From Marivita sp051859345 (lineage in GTDB: Bacteria; Pseudomonadota; Alphaproteobacteria; Rhodobacterales; Rhodobacteraceae), in assembly GCF_051859345.1 (NCBI RefSeq), contig NZ_JBHYFV010000002.1, forward strand, positions 124,001-188,000: a stretch of DNA of 64,000 nucleotides, in the 5' to 3' direction. The notes below the pieces were generated by a model. The model was not told the origin of the DNA and did no database searches. It was given only the letters and a program-made list of their open reading frames with translations. Every line of letters begins with the position of its first letter. Within the stretch, counting starts at the first letter, position 1. Shown in pieces: positions 1 to 8,499 of this stretch. The position numbers were made by a program, and so were the translations under genes.

Positions 1-238
1 CCGGCTTCGTCCGCATGTTGAACCCGTTGTAGTGCAACCAGTCCACCAGCGGCCGGATCGGCGAATACTCATCATTTTCGAGAAGCGCTGTGTAGTAGAA
101 GGCGCGCAGCAGTTTGCCACGGCGCACAAATTCCTGACGCAACAGTTTATAGTCGATGTCAAAGCCAAGAGACTTTGCTGCAGCGTAGAGATTGGAACCA
201 TCAATAAACAGCGCCAAACGCTCGTCTTTGTAGAACAT
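1..238 (-). CDS. NYN-domain protein (LabA/DUF88 family), 5' part
   Basis: The gene starts at the ATG at 238 on the minus strand and runs off the left edge, so only the first 79 residues are visible. They begin MFYKDERLALFIDGSNLY, and the FIDGSNLY stretch is the first acidic motif of the NYN (PIN-like) nuclease fold. Family members are thought to be metal-dependent RNases or RNA-binding proteins, but this one's substrate is unknown. It is divergent from folK with a 152-bp gap. An NYN gene next to folK-rpoZ-rsh is a familiar arrangement in Rhodobacterales. The catalytic centre cannot be fully checked because the rest lies outside the window. A second, different NYN protein lies at 38388-39098. 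Confidence 0.85.
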   Translation of the reverse strand, partial: MFYKDERLALFIDGSNLYAAAKSLGFDIDYKLLRQEFVRRGKLLRAFYYTALLENDEYSPIRPLVDWLHYNGFNMRTKP

Positions 239-390
239 GAATTGAACCTTTCAAAATAAAGTTGCGCCCTGGCCCACATTCGGGAGTGGTTGGTCCGAAG
301 CTCATGGCCAAGCCGCGACGCGTGATCTAATGATTTGATCTAGCTTCGCAAGGTGCGATTTCCGATCACTCTCCCCTATATGACAACTTT
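239..390. promoter_or_regulatory. Divergent intergenic region, NYN gene / folK
   Basis: This 152-bp spacer separates two divergent genes and must hold both promoters. It contains a direct repeat GATCTA-N7-GATCTA at 324-329 and 337-342, which could be a regulator site. No convincing -35/-10 pair could be assigned. Confidence 0.3.
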
Positions 391-954
391 ATGAATGATT
401 TTTACATTGCCTTGGGAGCTAATTTGCCATCAGGCGAAGGTCCGCCGAGTGAGACACTCAAAGCGGCGATTGAAGCAATTCGTCAAGAAAACATAGAGAT
501 CGTGGCGGTCAGCGCCCTTTATCAGACCCCCTGTTTTCCAGCCGGCGCAGGACCGGATTACATAAACGCCGCCGCCCATCTCAAGTGCGACATACAACCC
601 CGCGACATTCTCGCGATCCTTCATGGAATCGAAGCAAAGTTCGGGCGAGAACGAATAGAACGTTGGGGTATGCGGACGCTTGACCTTGATCTGATCGCCT
701 GTGGCGACGCGGTTCTCCCGGATGCCGAAACCTATGGTCATTGGCACGGTTTGGCCGAGGTGGTGCAAAAGACCAGCGCGCCAAATGATCTGATTCTTCC
801 GCATCCCAGATTGCAGGATCGCGCATTTGTTCTTGTGCCGCTCCGGGATATTGCGCCACAATGGCGGCATCCGGTGCTGAATCGGACCGTAGAAGAGATG
901 TGCAACGCGCTCTCGCCAGAGGATCTGGCCGAGATTCTTGTGCTTGAATCCTGA
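391..954 (+). CDS. folK: 2-amino-4-hydroxy-6-hydroxymethyldihydropteridine pyrophosphokinase
   Basis: HPPK transfers pyrophosphate from ATP to hydroxymethyldihydropterin in cytosolic folate synthesis. The 187-residue protein opens with the typical IALGANL segment. It carries the HPPK signature RWGMRTLDLDLI (about residues 91-102), whose two Asp residues bind Mg-ATP, followed by LPHPRLQDRAFVLVPL (about 136-151). An insert near residues 110-130 makes it somewhat longer than the E. coli enzyme, as is usual in alphaproteobacteria. It is the first gene of the long plus-strand housekeeping run; folC, later in the same pathway, is at 28129. Confidence 0.95.
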   Translation: MNDFYIALGANLPSGEGPPSETLKAAIEAIRQENIEIVAVSALYQTPCFPAGAGPDYINAAAHLKCDIQPRDILAILHGIEAKFGRERIERWGMRTLDLDLIACGDAVLPDAETYGHWHGLAEVVQKTSAPNDLILPHPRLQDRAFVLVPLRDIAPQWRHPVLNRTVEEMCNALSPEDLAEILVLES

Positions 955-1028
955 TATCGACTTGTATTCACCCTGCCGGAGCGATATCTGTCAATTTCTC
1001 AAAGGCTGCCCGATGAATTGGAGTTCCC

Positions 1029-1382
1029 ATGGCCCGCGTGACGGTTGAAGATTGCGTTGATAAAGTCCCAAATCGTTTTGAACTGGTGATGCTTGCCGCG
1101 CACCGCGCGCGTGAAGTGGCTGCTGGTGCAGCAATTACCGTGGATCGTGACAACGACAAGAATCCTGTTGTTGCGCTGCGCGAGATTGCGGACGAAACTC
1201 AGTCGGCAGATGAACTTCGTGAGCGTCTGATCGAATCGAATCAGACCCAGATCGAAGTCGATGAGCCGGAAGAAGATGCCATGGCGTTGCTGATGGGTGC
1301 AGAACCCGACAAGCCCGCCGAAGACGATCTTTCCGAAGAAAAGTTGCTGCGTGCGCTGATGGAGGCGCAGGGCCAAGGCTAA
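1029..1382 (+). CDS. rpoZ: RNA polymerase omega subunit
   Basis: The 117-aa protein starts MARVTVEDCVDKVPNRFELV and contains the helix LAAHRAREVAAGAA, which is how omega clamps the beta-prime C-terminus. Omega helps RNA polymerase assemble and, in proteobacteria, forms part of a ppGpp site. That fits its position 39 bp ahead of the ppGpp synthetase/hydrolase gene. The acidic tail beyond residue 75 is longer than in E. coli and common in Rhodobacterales. A GGAG ribosome-binding site precedes the ATG by 5 nt. Confidence 0.95.
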   Translation: MARVTVEDCVDKVPNRFELVMLAAHRAREVAAGAAITVDRDNDKNPVVALREIADETQSADELRERLIESNQTQIEVDEPEEDAMALLMGAEPDKPAEDDLSEEKLLRALMEAQGQG

Positions 1383-1421
1383 GGTCTGCCGCGATGTGGG
1401 CCGCATGAGAATGAGGCGCCG

Positions 1422-3560
1422 ATGATCGCGGCTGACGACCTTGTTGCGCTTGTCCGCAACTACAACCCCAAGACCAACGAAGCCCTCATCCGCGCGGCCT
1501 ATGACTATGGCCGCGAGATGCATGAAGGTCAGTTTCGCCATTCGGGCGAACCCTATTTTTCGCATCCCGTCTCCGTCGCTGCGATCCTGACGGAACAGCA
1601 GCTTGATGACGCCACCATCATCACCGCCCTGCTGCACGACACGATCGAAGACACCAAATCCACCTATTCCGAAGTGTCCCGGCGTTTTGGCAGCGAAGTC
1701 GCCATGCTTGTCGATGGTGTGACCAAGCTGACCAATCTACAGCTGTCCAGTTCGGAAACCAAACAGGCCGAGAATTTCCGCAAGCTGTTCATGGCGATGT
1801 CCAAGGATCTGCGGGTCATTCTCGTCAAACTCGCCGACCGCCTTCACAACATGCGCACCATCAAGGCAATGAAGCCGGAAAAGCAGGTGCAAAAGGCGCG
1901 TGAGACTATGGATATCTATGCGCCGCTCGCCGGGCGCATGGGGATGCAGTGGATGCGCGAAGAGCTGGAGGATCTGGCCTTCCGCGTGCTCAACCCCGAG
2001 GGACGTGCAAGCATCATTCGCCGCTTCATCACCCTTCAGAAAGAGACCGGCGACGTGATTCACCGGATCACCGGTGACATGCGATCCGAACTGGACAAGG
2101 CGGGGGTTGAGGCCGAAGTCTTTGGCCGCGCCAAGAAACCCTATTCGATCTGGCGCAAGATGCAGGAGAAAGAGATCGGGTTTTCCCGGCTTTCCGACAT
2201 TTACGGCTTTCGCATCATCACCCGCACCAAGGCCGACTGCTACGCAACGCTTGGCGTGATCCATCAGCGGTGGCGGGCCATTCCGGGGCGGTTCAAGGAT
2301 TATATCAGCGAACCCAAGTCCAACGGGTATCGGTCGATCCACACCACCGTGTCGGGTCGCGACGGCAAACGGGTTGAGGTGCAGATCCGCACACGGCAAA
2401 TGCATGACGTCGCCGAGACCGGCGTTGCTGCTCATTGGTCCTACCGCGACGGCGTGCGCAGCGAGAACCCGTTTGCCGTTGATCCGGCAAAATGGGTTGC
2501 CTCGCTCACCGAACAATTCGTCGGTGAGGATGACCACGAGGACTTCCTCGAGGCGGTCAAGCTCGAGATGTATCCGGACAAGGTGTTCTGCTTTACGCCA
2601 AAGGGAGACGTCGTCAAACTCCCCCGCGGGGCGACACCGCTCGACTTTGCGTATGCCATTCACACGCGGATCGGGTCCGGCTGTGTCGGCGCCAAGGTTG
2701 ATGGCATCCGCGTTCCGCTCTGGACCCGTCTCAAGAACGGTCAATCGGTCGACATCGTCACCGCAGAGGGGCAAAGCCCGCAGGCCACTTGGCTGGATAT
2801 CGCGACAACCGGCAAGGCAAAATCAGCCATCCGCCGGGAACTGCGCGAGGCGGGGCGGGAGCGTTTTGCACAATTGGGCCGCGAACTGGCCCGGTCGGCC
2901 TTCGAAAATGTCGGCAAAAAGGCCAGCGACAAGGTGCTTGAGATGGCCGCGCGGAACCTGCGTATTCCGGATGCGCAGGAACTGCTTGCACGATTGGGCA
3001 GTGCGGAAATGTCCGCCCGCGAAGCCGTGGCCGCAGTCTATCCCGATCTTGCGCCCGAACCGATGGATTTCATCGAACTCCAAAGCGCCGTGATCGGCCT
3101 TGAACACGGACAGGCCTTTGACCGAGCGCCCTGCTGCCAACCCCTTCCGGGCGAGCGGATTGTCGGGATCGTGCAACGCGGCAAAGGTGTGGATGTTCAC
3201 AGCATTGATTGCGGCGCGTTGGCCGCTTTCGAAGACCAGCCCGCGCGCTGGCTTGATCTTCACTGGGAAAGCGGGAACCACCCGCCAGTCTATGCCGTTT
3301 CTCTTGAACTCACCATCGGCAACGACGCGGGTGTCCTGGGACGGATTTGCACATTGATCGGGGAACAAAAGGCCAATATCTCGGATTTGAATTTTGTGGA
3401 TCGCAAACCGGATTTTTACAAACTGCTCGTAGATATCGACCTGAGCGATGCCAATCATCTGCATACGGTCATGTCCGCGCTGGAAGCAGAAAGTGATGTA
3501 GCGTCTGTCGTCCGAAGACGGGATCCCGCATTGTCGGTGCAATCGGCTGCGGCCGAATAG
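1422..3560 (+). CDS. rsh: Bifunctional (p)ppGpp synthetase/hydrolase (RSH, SpoT-type)
   Basis: This 712-aa stringent-response enzyme makes and degrades (p)ppGpp. Domain order is HD hydrolase (LLHDTIEDT, His72-Asp73 intact, so hydrolysis is expected), synthetase (about 220-330, with KPYSIWRKMQ, SDIYGFRII and KSNGYRSIHTTV), TGS (about 385-445, VFCFTPKGDVVKLP) and a C-terminal ACT (about 630-700). Alphaproteobacteria usually have this single long RSH, so it probably handles both amino-acid and carbon starvation. It lies in the rpoZ operon and is followed 20 bp later by a DUF2062 gene. Confidence 0.96.
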   Translation: MIAADDLVALVRNYNPKTNEALIRAAYDYGREMHEGQFRHSGEPYFSHPVSVAAILTEQQLDDATIITALLHDTIEDTKSTYSEVSRRFGSEVAMLVDGVTKLTNLQLSSSETKQAENFRKLFMAMSKDLRVILVKLADRLHNMRTIKAMKPEKQVQKARETMDIYAPLAGRMGMQWMREELEDLAFRVLNPEGRASIIRRFITLQKETGDVIHRITGDMRSELDKAGVEAEVFGRAKKPYSIWRKMQEKEIGFSRLSDIYGFRIITRTKADCYATLGVIHQRWRAIPGRFKDYISEPKSNGYRSIHTTVSGRDGKRVEVQIRTRQMHDVAETGVAAHWSYRDGVRSENPFAVDPAKWVASLTEQFVGEDDHEDFLEAVKLEMYPDKVFCFTPKGDVVKLPRGATPLDFAYAIHTRIGSGCVGAKVDGIRVPLWTRLKNGQSVDIVTAEGQSPQATWLDIATTGKAKSAIRRELREAGRERFAQLGRELARSAFENVGKKASDKVLEMAARNLRIPDAQELLARLGSAEMSAREAVAAVYPDLAPEPMDFIELQSAVIGLEHGQAFDRAPCCQPLPGERIVGIVQRGKGVDVHSIDCGALAAFEDQPARWLDLHWESGNHPPVYAVSLELTIGNDAGVLGRICTLIGEQKANISDLNFVDRKPDFYKLLVDIDLSDANHLHTVMSALEAESDVASVVRRRDPALSVQSAAAE

Positions 3561-3580
3561 GTAGATCGAAGGGACGCAAC

Positions 3581-4234
3581 TTGGTATTCAAACGGCGGGA
3601 CAGGCGTTCGATCCTGATCACCCTCCGCGAGGCGCTTTGGCCCCGCGGCGGGTGGGGTCGTGCCGCGCGCTATGTCCAGCACCGTCTGCACCGTTTGCCC
3701 GACCCACCCGAACGCATCGCACGCGGCATCTTTGCCGGTGTTCTCACCACGTTTACACCGTTCTACGGCATGCATTTCGTGACGGCCGGCATCATCGCCT
3801 GGGTGATGCGCGGGAACATCCTTGCCGCGCTGCTATCGACCTTCTTCGGCAATCCTCTGACCTATGTTCCGATCAGTGTCGCGTCTCTTCAGACAGGGTA
3901 CTGGATTCTCGGCCTGGGAGAGATCAGGCATTCGCACGGCAGCATCGGCTACAAGTTCGCGAAAGCCGGCGAAGATCTCTGGCGCAATCTGGTGGCCATC
4001 TTCACAGAGGCAGAGGCAAACTGGGCCGGGCTCAAGATTTTCTATGACGAGGTTTTCTTTCCCTGGCTGGTCGGCGGTATCATTCCGGGAATCATCTGCG
4101 GCCTCATCTGTTATTATCTGTCTGTTCCCCTGATCCGCGCCTATCAGAACCGCCGAAAGGGCGCGCTCAAGGCGAAACTGGCGTCTTTGAAGAAAAAGAA
4201 GAAACAGGCTGACGACGGGTCGGCTGCCGACTAG
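3581..4234 (+). CDS. DUF2062 membrane protein
   Basis: This 217-aa protein of the DUF2062 family has no established biochemical role. It begins at a TTG (VFKRRDRRS reading) because no ATG or GTG fits, and an AAGGGA ribosome-binding site lies about 6 nt upstream. An amphipathic basic N-terminus precedes IARGIFAGVLTTFTPFYGMHF, the family's signature segment. Two or three hydrophobic spans follow (about 48-75, 83-105 and 165-190), and the tail is Lys-rich (KKKKKQ). It sits between rsh and pdxJ, a position I associate with Rhodobacterales. An inner-membrane location is inferred. Confidence 0.82.
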   Translation: MVFKRRDRRSILITLREALWPRGGWGRAARYVQHRLHRLPDPPERIARGIFAGVLTTFTPFYGMHFVTAGIIAWVMRGNILAALLSTFFGNPLTYVPISVASLQTGYWILGLGEIRHSHGSIGYKFAKAGEDLWRNLVAIFTEAEANWAGLKIFYDEVFFPWLVGGIIPGIICGLICYYLSVPLIRAYQNRRKGALKAKLASLKKKKKQADDGSAAD

Positions 4235-4260
4235 GTTCAGCCTCAACAACGGAGGCGAAA

Positions 4261-5013
4261 ATGACTGACTTTGCAGGCCGCTTGCGGCTGGGTGTGAACA
4301 TCGACCACGTCGCGACACTGCGCAATGCGCGCGGCGGCACCTTGCCTGACCCCGTGCGCGCCGCGCAATTGTCCCAAGAAGCGGGAGCCGATGGCATCAC
4401 GGCGCATCTGCGCGAAGACCGACGCCACATTATCGACAGTGACATTGATCGCCTGATGGACACCCTGAGTGTTCCCTTGAATTTCGAAATGGCCGCGACC
4501 GAAGAAATGCAGAAGATCGCCCTGCGCCACAAACCTCACGCGGTGTGCATCGTCCCGGAAAAGCGCGAAGAGCGGACCACCGAAGGCGGGCTGGAGGTTG
4601 CCCGCGAAGAGGACAAGTTGGCGCGCTACATCGCGCCTCTTGTTGATGCCGGGTGCCGTGTGTCGATCTTTATCGGTGCCGATGAGCGCCAGATTACCGC
4701 AGCACACCGCATTGGCGCGCAGGTAATCGAACTGCACACCGGCGCGTATTGCGATGCCCATGCCGAAGGCCGGTTTGAAGAGCGCGACAAAGAACTTGCA
4801 ATGATCCGCGACATGTCGGCCTATGCCCATTCACTGGGGCTTGAGGTGCATGCCGGACATGGCCTGACATATGACACCGTCGCACCAGTGGCCGCGTTCC
4901 CGGAAGTGATGGAATTGAATATCGGTCATTTCCTGATCGGCGAATCCGTGTTCCGCGGCCTGGGTCCAGCTATCGACGAAATGCGCCGCCTGATGGATGC
5001 CGCGCGCGCCTGA
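4261..5013 (+). CDS. pdxJ: Pyridoxine 5'-phosphate synthase
   Basis: PdxJ condenses 3-amino-2-oxopropyl phosphate with deoxyxylulose 5-phosphate to give pyridoxine 5'-phosphate, the last step of the DXP-dependent vitamin B6 route. The 250-aa TIM-barrel sequence shows GVNIDHVATLRNARGG near the start, the EKREERTTEGGLE segment (about 100-112), and the phosphate-binding C-terminal portion ELNIGHFLIGESVFRGL. Length matches the family. An ACGGAGG ribosome-binding site lies just upstream. The next gene starts 9 bp downstream. Confidence 0.96.
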   Translation: MTDFAGRLRLGVNIDHVATLRNARGGTLPDPVRAAQLSQEAGADGITAHLREDRRHIIDSDIDRLMDTLSVPLNFEMAATEEMQKIALRHKPHAVCIVPEKREERTTEGGLEVAREEDKLARYIAPLVDAGCRVSIFIGADERQITAAHRIGAQVIELHTGAYCDAHAEGRFEERDKELAMIRDMSAYAHSLGLEVHAGHGLTYDTVAPVAAFPEVMELNIGHFLIGESVFRGLGPAIDEMRRLMDAARA

Positions 5014-5022
5014 TCACATCCC

Positions 5023-6507
5023 ATGACACGCACGGTCTTTGCCTTTATCGCGATCCTGATTGCCGCTGTCTCGGTCTTCGTGCTCGAGTCCGCCCGTTCC
5101 GGAGTGACCTATACCGAGCGTCTTGTGGGCCTCACGCCTGTCACCACGTTGGCCCGCGATAATGTCGATGGTCCAGACGTCGTCATAGCCCACGGCTTTG
5201 CCGGATCACGCGAGATGATGCAGGGATATGGCCTTGTCCTCGCCCAGGCAGGCTATCGTGTGCATATGTTCGACTTCGAAGGCCACGGCGCGCATTCGTT
5301 GCCCATGTCCGGGGATGTAACCCAGATCGAAGGCACAACGCGCCGGCTGATGGATCAGACCAAAGCGGTCATCCGGGATGTGGCGGGCGGTCAGCCAGTG
5401 GCGCTGTTGGGGCATTCGATGGCCACCGACATCCTGATCCGCGTCGCGGCCGAGGTTGAAACCGGGCCGCTTGTTCTTCTGTCGGCATTTTCCCAAGCAG
5501 TGACGGCACACCAACCGCGAAACATGCTGCTGATTGCCGGTCAATGGGAACCACATCTGCGCGACTTCGGCGTCGACGCGGTTCGGATGGTCGATCCACA
5601 AGCCAGCGAAGGCGACGTCGTTCGCACCCAAGACGTGGTCCGCGCCGCCTTTGTCGCGCCGTTGACGGAACATGTTGCGATCCTCCAATCACGGGTGGGC
5701 CGTGCCAAGGCGCTTGCCTGGATGAACGCCACTTACAACCGCGATTCCCCCGCCGCTGTTCCCCCGACCGGCTGGGCGTTCCTGGCGTTGATGGCGGCCA
5801 TTACGATCCTGTCAGCACCGCTCGCGCGCCTGATCCTTGCGTCGCACACCTTACCCCCCAACCAACAGCCCACTATGGCACGCTTCGTGGCAACCCTTGC
5901 AGTGCCCACTTTGGTCACTCCCTTCCTTGCGGCCCCGTTGGATTTCGGCCTTCTCCCGGTCCTTGTCGCAGACTACCTGGCCATCCACCTTGGAATTTTT
6001 GGCCTGCTCAGCCTGCTGATGCAGCGGCTTCTTTGGGGGCGTCTGGTCTTTGGCTGGACTGGGGTCGTTTCCATTGGCGCCGCAGTGCTGGCGCTTCTGG
6101 TCTGGGGAATTGGTGTGTTCGGTTTTGCGCTTGACCGGTATGGCGCGAATTTCTTTCCGATTGCCGAACGCCTTCCGATCATCGCGGCGCTGATCTTGGG
6201 CGCGGTCCCTTTCATGGTGGCCGATGCACAATTGGTCTGGAAAGGGTCGATCTGGCGGCGCATTCTGGCACGAGTCGCGCTCTTGGTGTCTCTTGGCATC
6301 GCAGTCGCACTTGATCTTGAGGGATTGTTCTTTTTGATCATCATTGCGCCCGTGATCGTTCTGTTTTTCTTCGTTCACGGCGCGATGGGGCGGGGATTTG
6401 GCAAAAAGGCTGGGCCATTGGTGGCCGGTCTGGCGCTTGGCATTATCCTTGCCTGGGCGCTTGGCGTCAGCTTTCCCATGTTTGCACCAGGCGGAGGCGG
6501 CACATGA
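5023..6507 (+). CDS. Alpha/beta hydrolase fused to a multi-spanning membrane domain
   Basis: This 494-aa protein has an N-terminal membrane anchor (about 5-22), an alpha/beta-hydrolase domain (about 40-240) and then 6-7 hydrophobic helices to the C-terminus. The hydrolase part shows the oxyanion segment HGFAGS (57-62) and the nucleophile elbow LGHSMA with Ser132; TEHVAIL (about 217) could supply the catalytic His. The substrate is unknown. It lies between pdxJ and acpS and overlaps acpS by the ATGA tetranucleotide, so the two are translationally coupled. That hints at a lipid or acyl-thioester link, which is inference only. Confidence 0.85.
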   Translation: MTRTVFAFIAILIAAVSVFVLESARSGVTYTERLVGLTPVTTLARDNVDGPDVVIAHGFAGSREMMQGYGLVLAQAGYRVHMFDFEGHGAHSLPMSGDVTQIEGTTRRLMDQTKAVIRDVAGGQPVALLGHSMATDILIRVAAEVETGPLVLLSAFSQAVTAHQPRNMLLIAGQWEPHLRDFGVDAVRMVDPQASEGDVVRTQDVVRAAFVAPLTEHVAILQSRVGRAKALAWMNATYNRDSPAAVPPTGWAFLALMAAITILSAPLARLILASHTLPPNQQPTMARFVATLAVPTLVTPFLAAPLDFGLLPVLVADYLAIHLGIFGLLSLLMQRLLWGRLVFGWTGVVSIGAAVLALLVWGIGVFGFALDRYGANFFPIAERLPIIAALILGAVPFMVADAQLVWKGSIWRRILARVALLVSLGIAVALDLEGLFFLIIIAPVIVLFFFVHGAMGRGFGKKAGPLVAGLALGIILAWALGVSFPMFAPGGGGT

Positions 6508-6902
6508 TCTTAGGTATCGGCACCGATCTGGCTAATATCGACCGCATCGCGGGTACGCTCGAACGCTTCGGCGACAGGTTCCGCAACCGCGTCTTTACGG
6601 AAACCGAACAGCGCAAGGCGGAGCGCCGCCGCGATGTCGCGGGCACCTATGCCAAACGCTGGGCCGCAAAAGAAGCCTGTTCCAAGGCGTTGGGAACCGG
6701 GTTGCGCATGGGCATCGCATGGAAAGACATGTCCGTCCGCAACCTGCACACCGGCCAGCCCATCATGGAAGTCACCGGCTGGGCGAGGAAGCGACTGGAT
6801 GACCTGACACCACCGGGTCACGAAGCGATCATTCATGTCACGCTGACCGATGACCACCCCTGGGCGCAGGCCACCGTCCTGATCGAGGCCCGTCCCAAGT
6901 AA
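6504..6902 (+). CDS. acpS: Holo-[acyl-carrier-protein] synthase
   Basis: AcpS transfers 4'-phosphopantetheine from CoA to acyl-carrier protein, activating it for fatty-acid synthesis. The 132-aa sequence starts MILGIGTDLANIDRI, where Asp8 is the metal ligand. It contains KRWAAKEACSKALGTG (about 51-66), where Glu57 is the second ligand. Length and motifs match the AcpS (not Sfp) class. It is coupled to the upstream hydrolase gene through ATGA. Confidence 0.96.
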   Translation: MILGIGTDLANIDRIAGTLERFGDRFRNRVFTETEQRKAERRRDVAGTYAKRWAAKEACSKALGTGLRMGIAWKDMSVRNLHTGQPIMEVTGWARKRLDDLTPPGHEAIIHVTLTDDHPWAQATVLIEARPK

Positions 6903-6973
6903 CGGCCCCTTGGCTTGACACCCGCGCCGCCCCCGCTCATGTAGCGCGGGACAATCGAGCAAAAGGCAGGATC

Positions 6974-7810
6974 ATGGCGTCTGAAACCAAAAAAGGCGGT
7001 GGTATCGTCGAAACGATCAAGACCATCGTCTATGCCCTTCTGATCGCCGGGGTCTTCAGGACGCTGTTCTTCCAGCCCTTCTGGATCCCGTCCGGGTCGA
7101 TGAAGGACACGCTTCTGATCGGTGATTTCCTGTTCGTGAACAAGATGGCCTACGGCTATTCCTACGCCTCCTGCCCGTCGCTTTACCTGCCCGGTTTCGG
7201 CATCGACATCGACGCCAAGGATCTGTGTGGTTGGGCCGACGGCGACAACAGCCGTCTGTTCGGGTCCGAACCCGAACGTGGCGATGTGGCGGTCTTCCGT
7301 CACCCTGTGACAGGGCGTGACTTCATCAAACGCGTGATCGGTCTTCCAGGTGACGAGGTGCAGATGATCCAGGGTGTTCTGCATATCAACGGCGAAGGTG
7401 TCGAAATTGCACCCCAACCCGACTTCGAGGAAACCGCCTCTCCGCAAGGCCCGCAAGGCCTGCGTCCGCGCTGTGCCAATGGTCCGGTTGGAACAGGTGG
7501 AACCTGCGTCAAGGAACGGTTCCTGGAAACCCTGCCCGACGGAACAACCCATTCGATCCTGAACATCGGCAACCAGGGTTCCGACAACACTCCGGTCTAT
7601 TCGGTCCCCGAAGGCTATTACTTCATGATGGGTGACAACCGGGACAACTCTTCTGACAGCCGTGTACCAAGCGTGGCAGGGGGTGTCGGTTTTGTTCCCT
7701 TCGAGAACTTTGTCGGCAAGGCCAACCGCGTGATGTTCTCGTCCGCCGGATCGTCCATGCTGTTCTTCTGGACATGGCGCGGCGACCGCTTTTTCGAGAA
7801 GATCGAATAG
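6974..7810 (+). CDS. lepB: Signal peptidase I
   Basis: This inner-membrane serine protease removes signal peptides from exported proteins. The 278-aa chain has one hydrophobic segment (about 12-33) followed by PSGSMKDTLLIGD, where Ser42 is the nucleophile, and RDFIKRVIGLPGDEV, where Lys119 is the general base. The C-terminal MMGDNRDNSSDSR box is also present. An insertion between the two catalytic motifs carries a YASCPSLYLPGFG segment. The gene overlaps the rnc start codon by one base, continuing the acpS-lepB-rnc-era order. Confidence 0.95.
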   Translation: MASETKKGGGIVETIKTIVYALLIAGVFRTLFFQPFWIPSGSMKDTLLIGDFLFVNKMAYGYSYASCPSLYLPGFGIDIDAKDLCGWADGDNSRLFGSEPERGDVAVFRHPVTGRDFIKRVIGLPGDEVQMIQGVLHINGEGVEIAPQPDFEETASPQGPQGLRPRCANGPVGTGGTCVKERFLETLPDGTTHSILNIGNQGSDNTPVYSVPEGYYFMMGDNRDNSSDSRVPSVAGGVGFVPFENFVGKANRVMFSSAGSSMLFFWTWRGDRFFEKIE

Positions 7811-8499
7811 TGAAACTCTCGGTTGACCTTCAGGCGCTGTCCGAGCGCTTGGGGCATCGGTTCGAACGCCCCGAACTTCTGGTACGCGCAGTGACCCATT
7901 CATCACGCGCCGGGATCAATCGCGAAGACAACCAACGGCTCGAATTTCTGGGCGACCGCGTGCTGGGCCTTGTCATGGCAGAAGCCCTATTGGCCGGGGA
8001 CAAGACCGCATCCGAAGGTCAGCTTGCCCCTCGTTTCAATGCGCTTGTGCGCAAGGAAACCTGCGCGGATGTCGCCCGCGAAATTGAACTTGGGGCAGCA
8101 TTGAAGCTGGGAAGATCCGAGATGCTTTCCGGAGGGCGGCGCAAACTGGCCCTGCTTGGCGATGCTATGGAAGCCGTCATCGCCGCCGTTTATCTGGATG
8201 CCGGTTTTGACACGGCCAAGGCGATGGTGCTGCGGCTTTGGGGGAACCGGATCGGATCGGTCGAAGACGATTCCCGCGATGCCAAGACCGCGTTGCAGGA
8301 ATGGGCGCAGGCGCGGGGCATGCCCCCACCAAGCTATGTCGAGCTATCCCGCGACGGGCCTGATCATGCGCCGAACTTCGTGATCTCGGTTCGCCTTGAG
8401 AACGGTCAATCCGCCGAAGCCAAGGCCGGATCGAAACGTCTTGCCGAACAAGCGGCTGCAAAAGCGTTGCTCCGCGGTTTGGAAAAGAGCCCGTCTTGA
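7810..8499 (+). CDS. rnc: Ribonuclease III
   Basis: RNase III cleaves double-stranded RNA in rRNA and mRNA processing. I take the GTG at 7810, which overlaps the last base of the lepB stop codon, as the start. It gives a 229-aa protein (MKLSVDLQALSERLG...), the normal length. The catalytic box NQRLEFLGDRVLGL (41-54) and the second acidic pair in LGDAMEAVIAAVYLD are intact. The C-terminal third is a dsRNA-binding domain ending SKRLAEQAAAKALL. Confidence 0.95.
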   Translation: MKLSVDLQALSERLGHRFERPELLVRAVTHSSRAGINREDNQRLEFLGDRVLGLVMAEALLAGDKTASEGQLAPRFNALVRKETCADVAREIELGAALKLGRSEMLSGGRRKLALLGDAMEAVIAAVYLDAGFDTAKAMVLRLWGNRIGSVEDDSRDAKTALQEWAQARGMPPPSYVELSRDGPDHAPNFVISVRLENGQSAEAKAGSKRLAEQAAAKALLRGLEKSPS

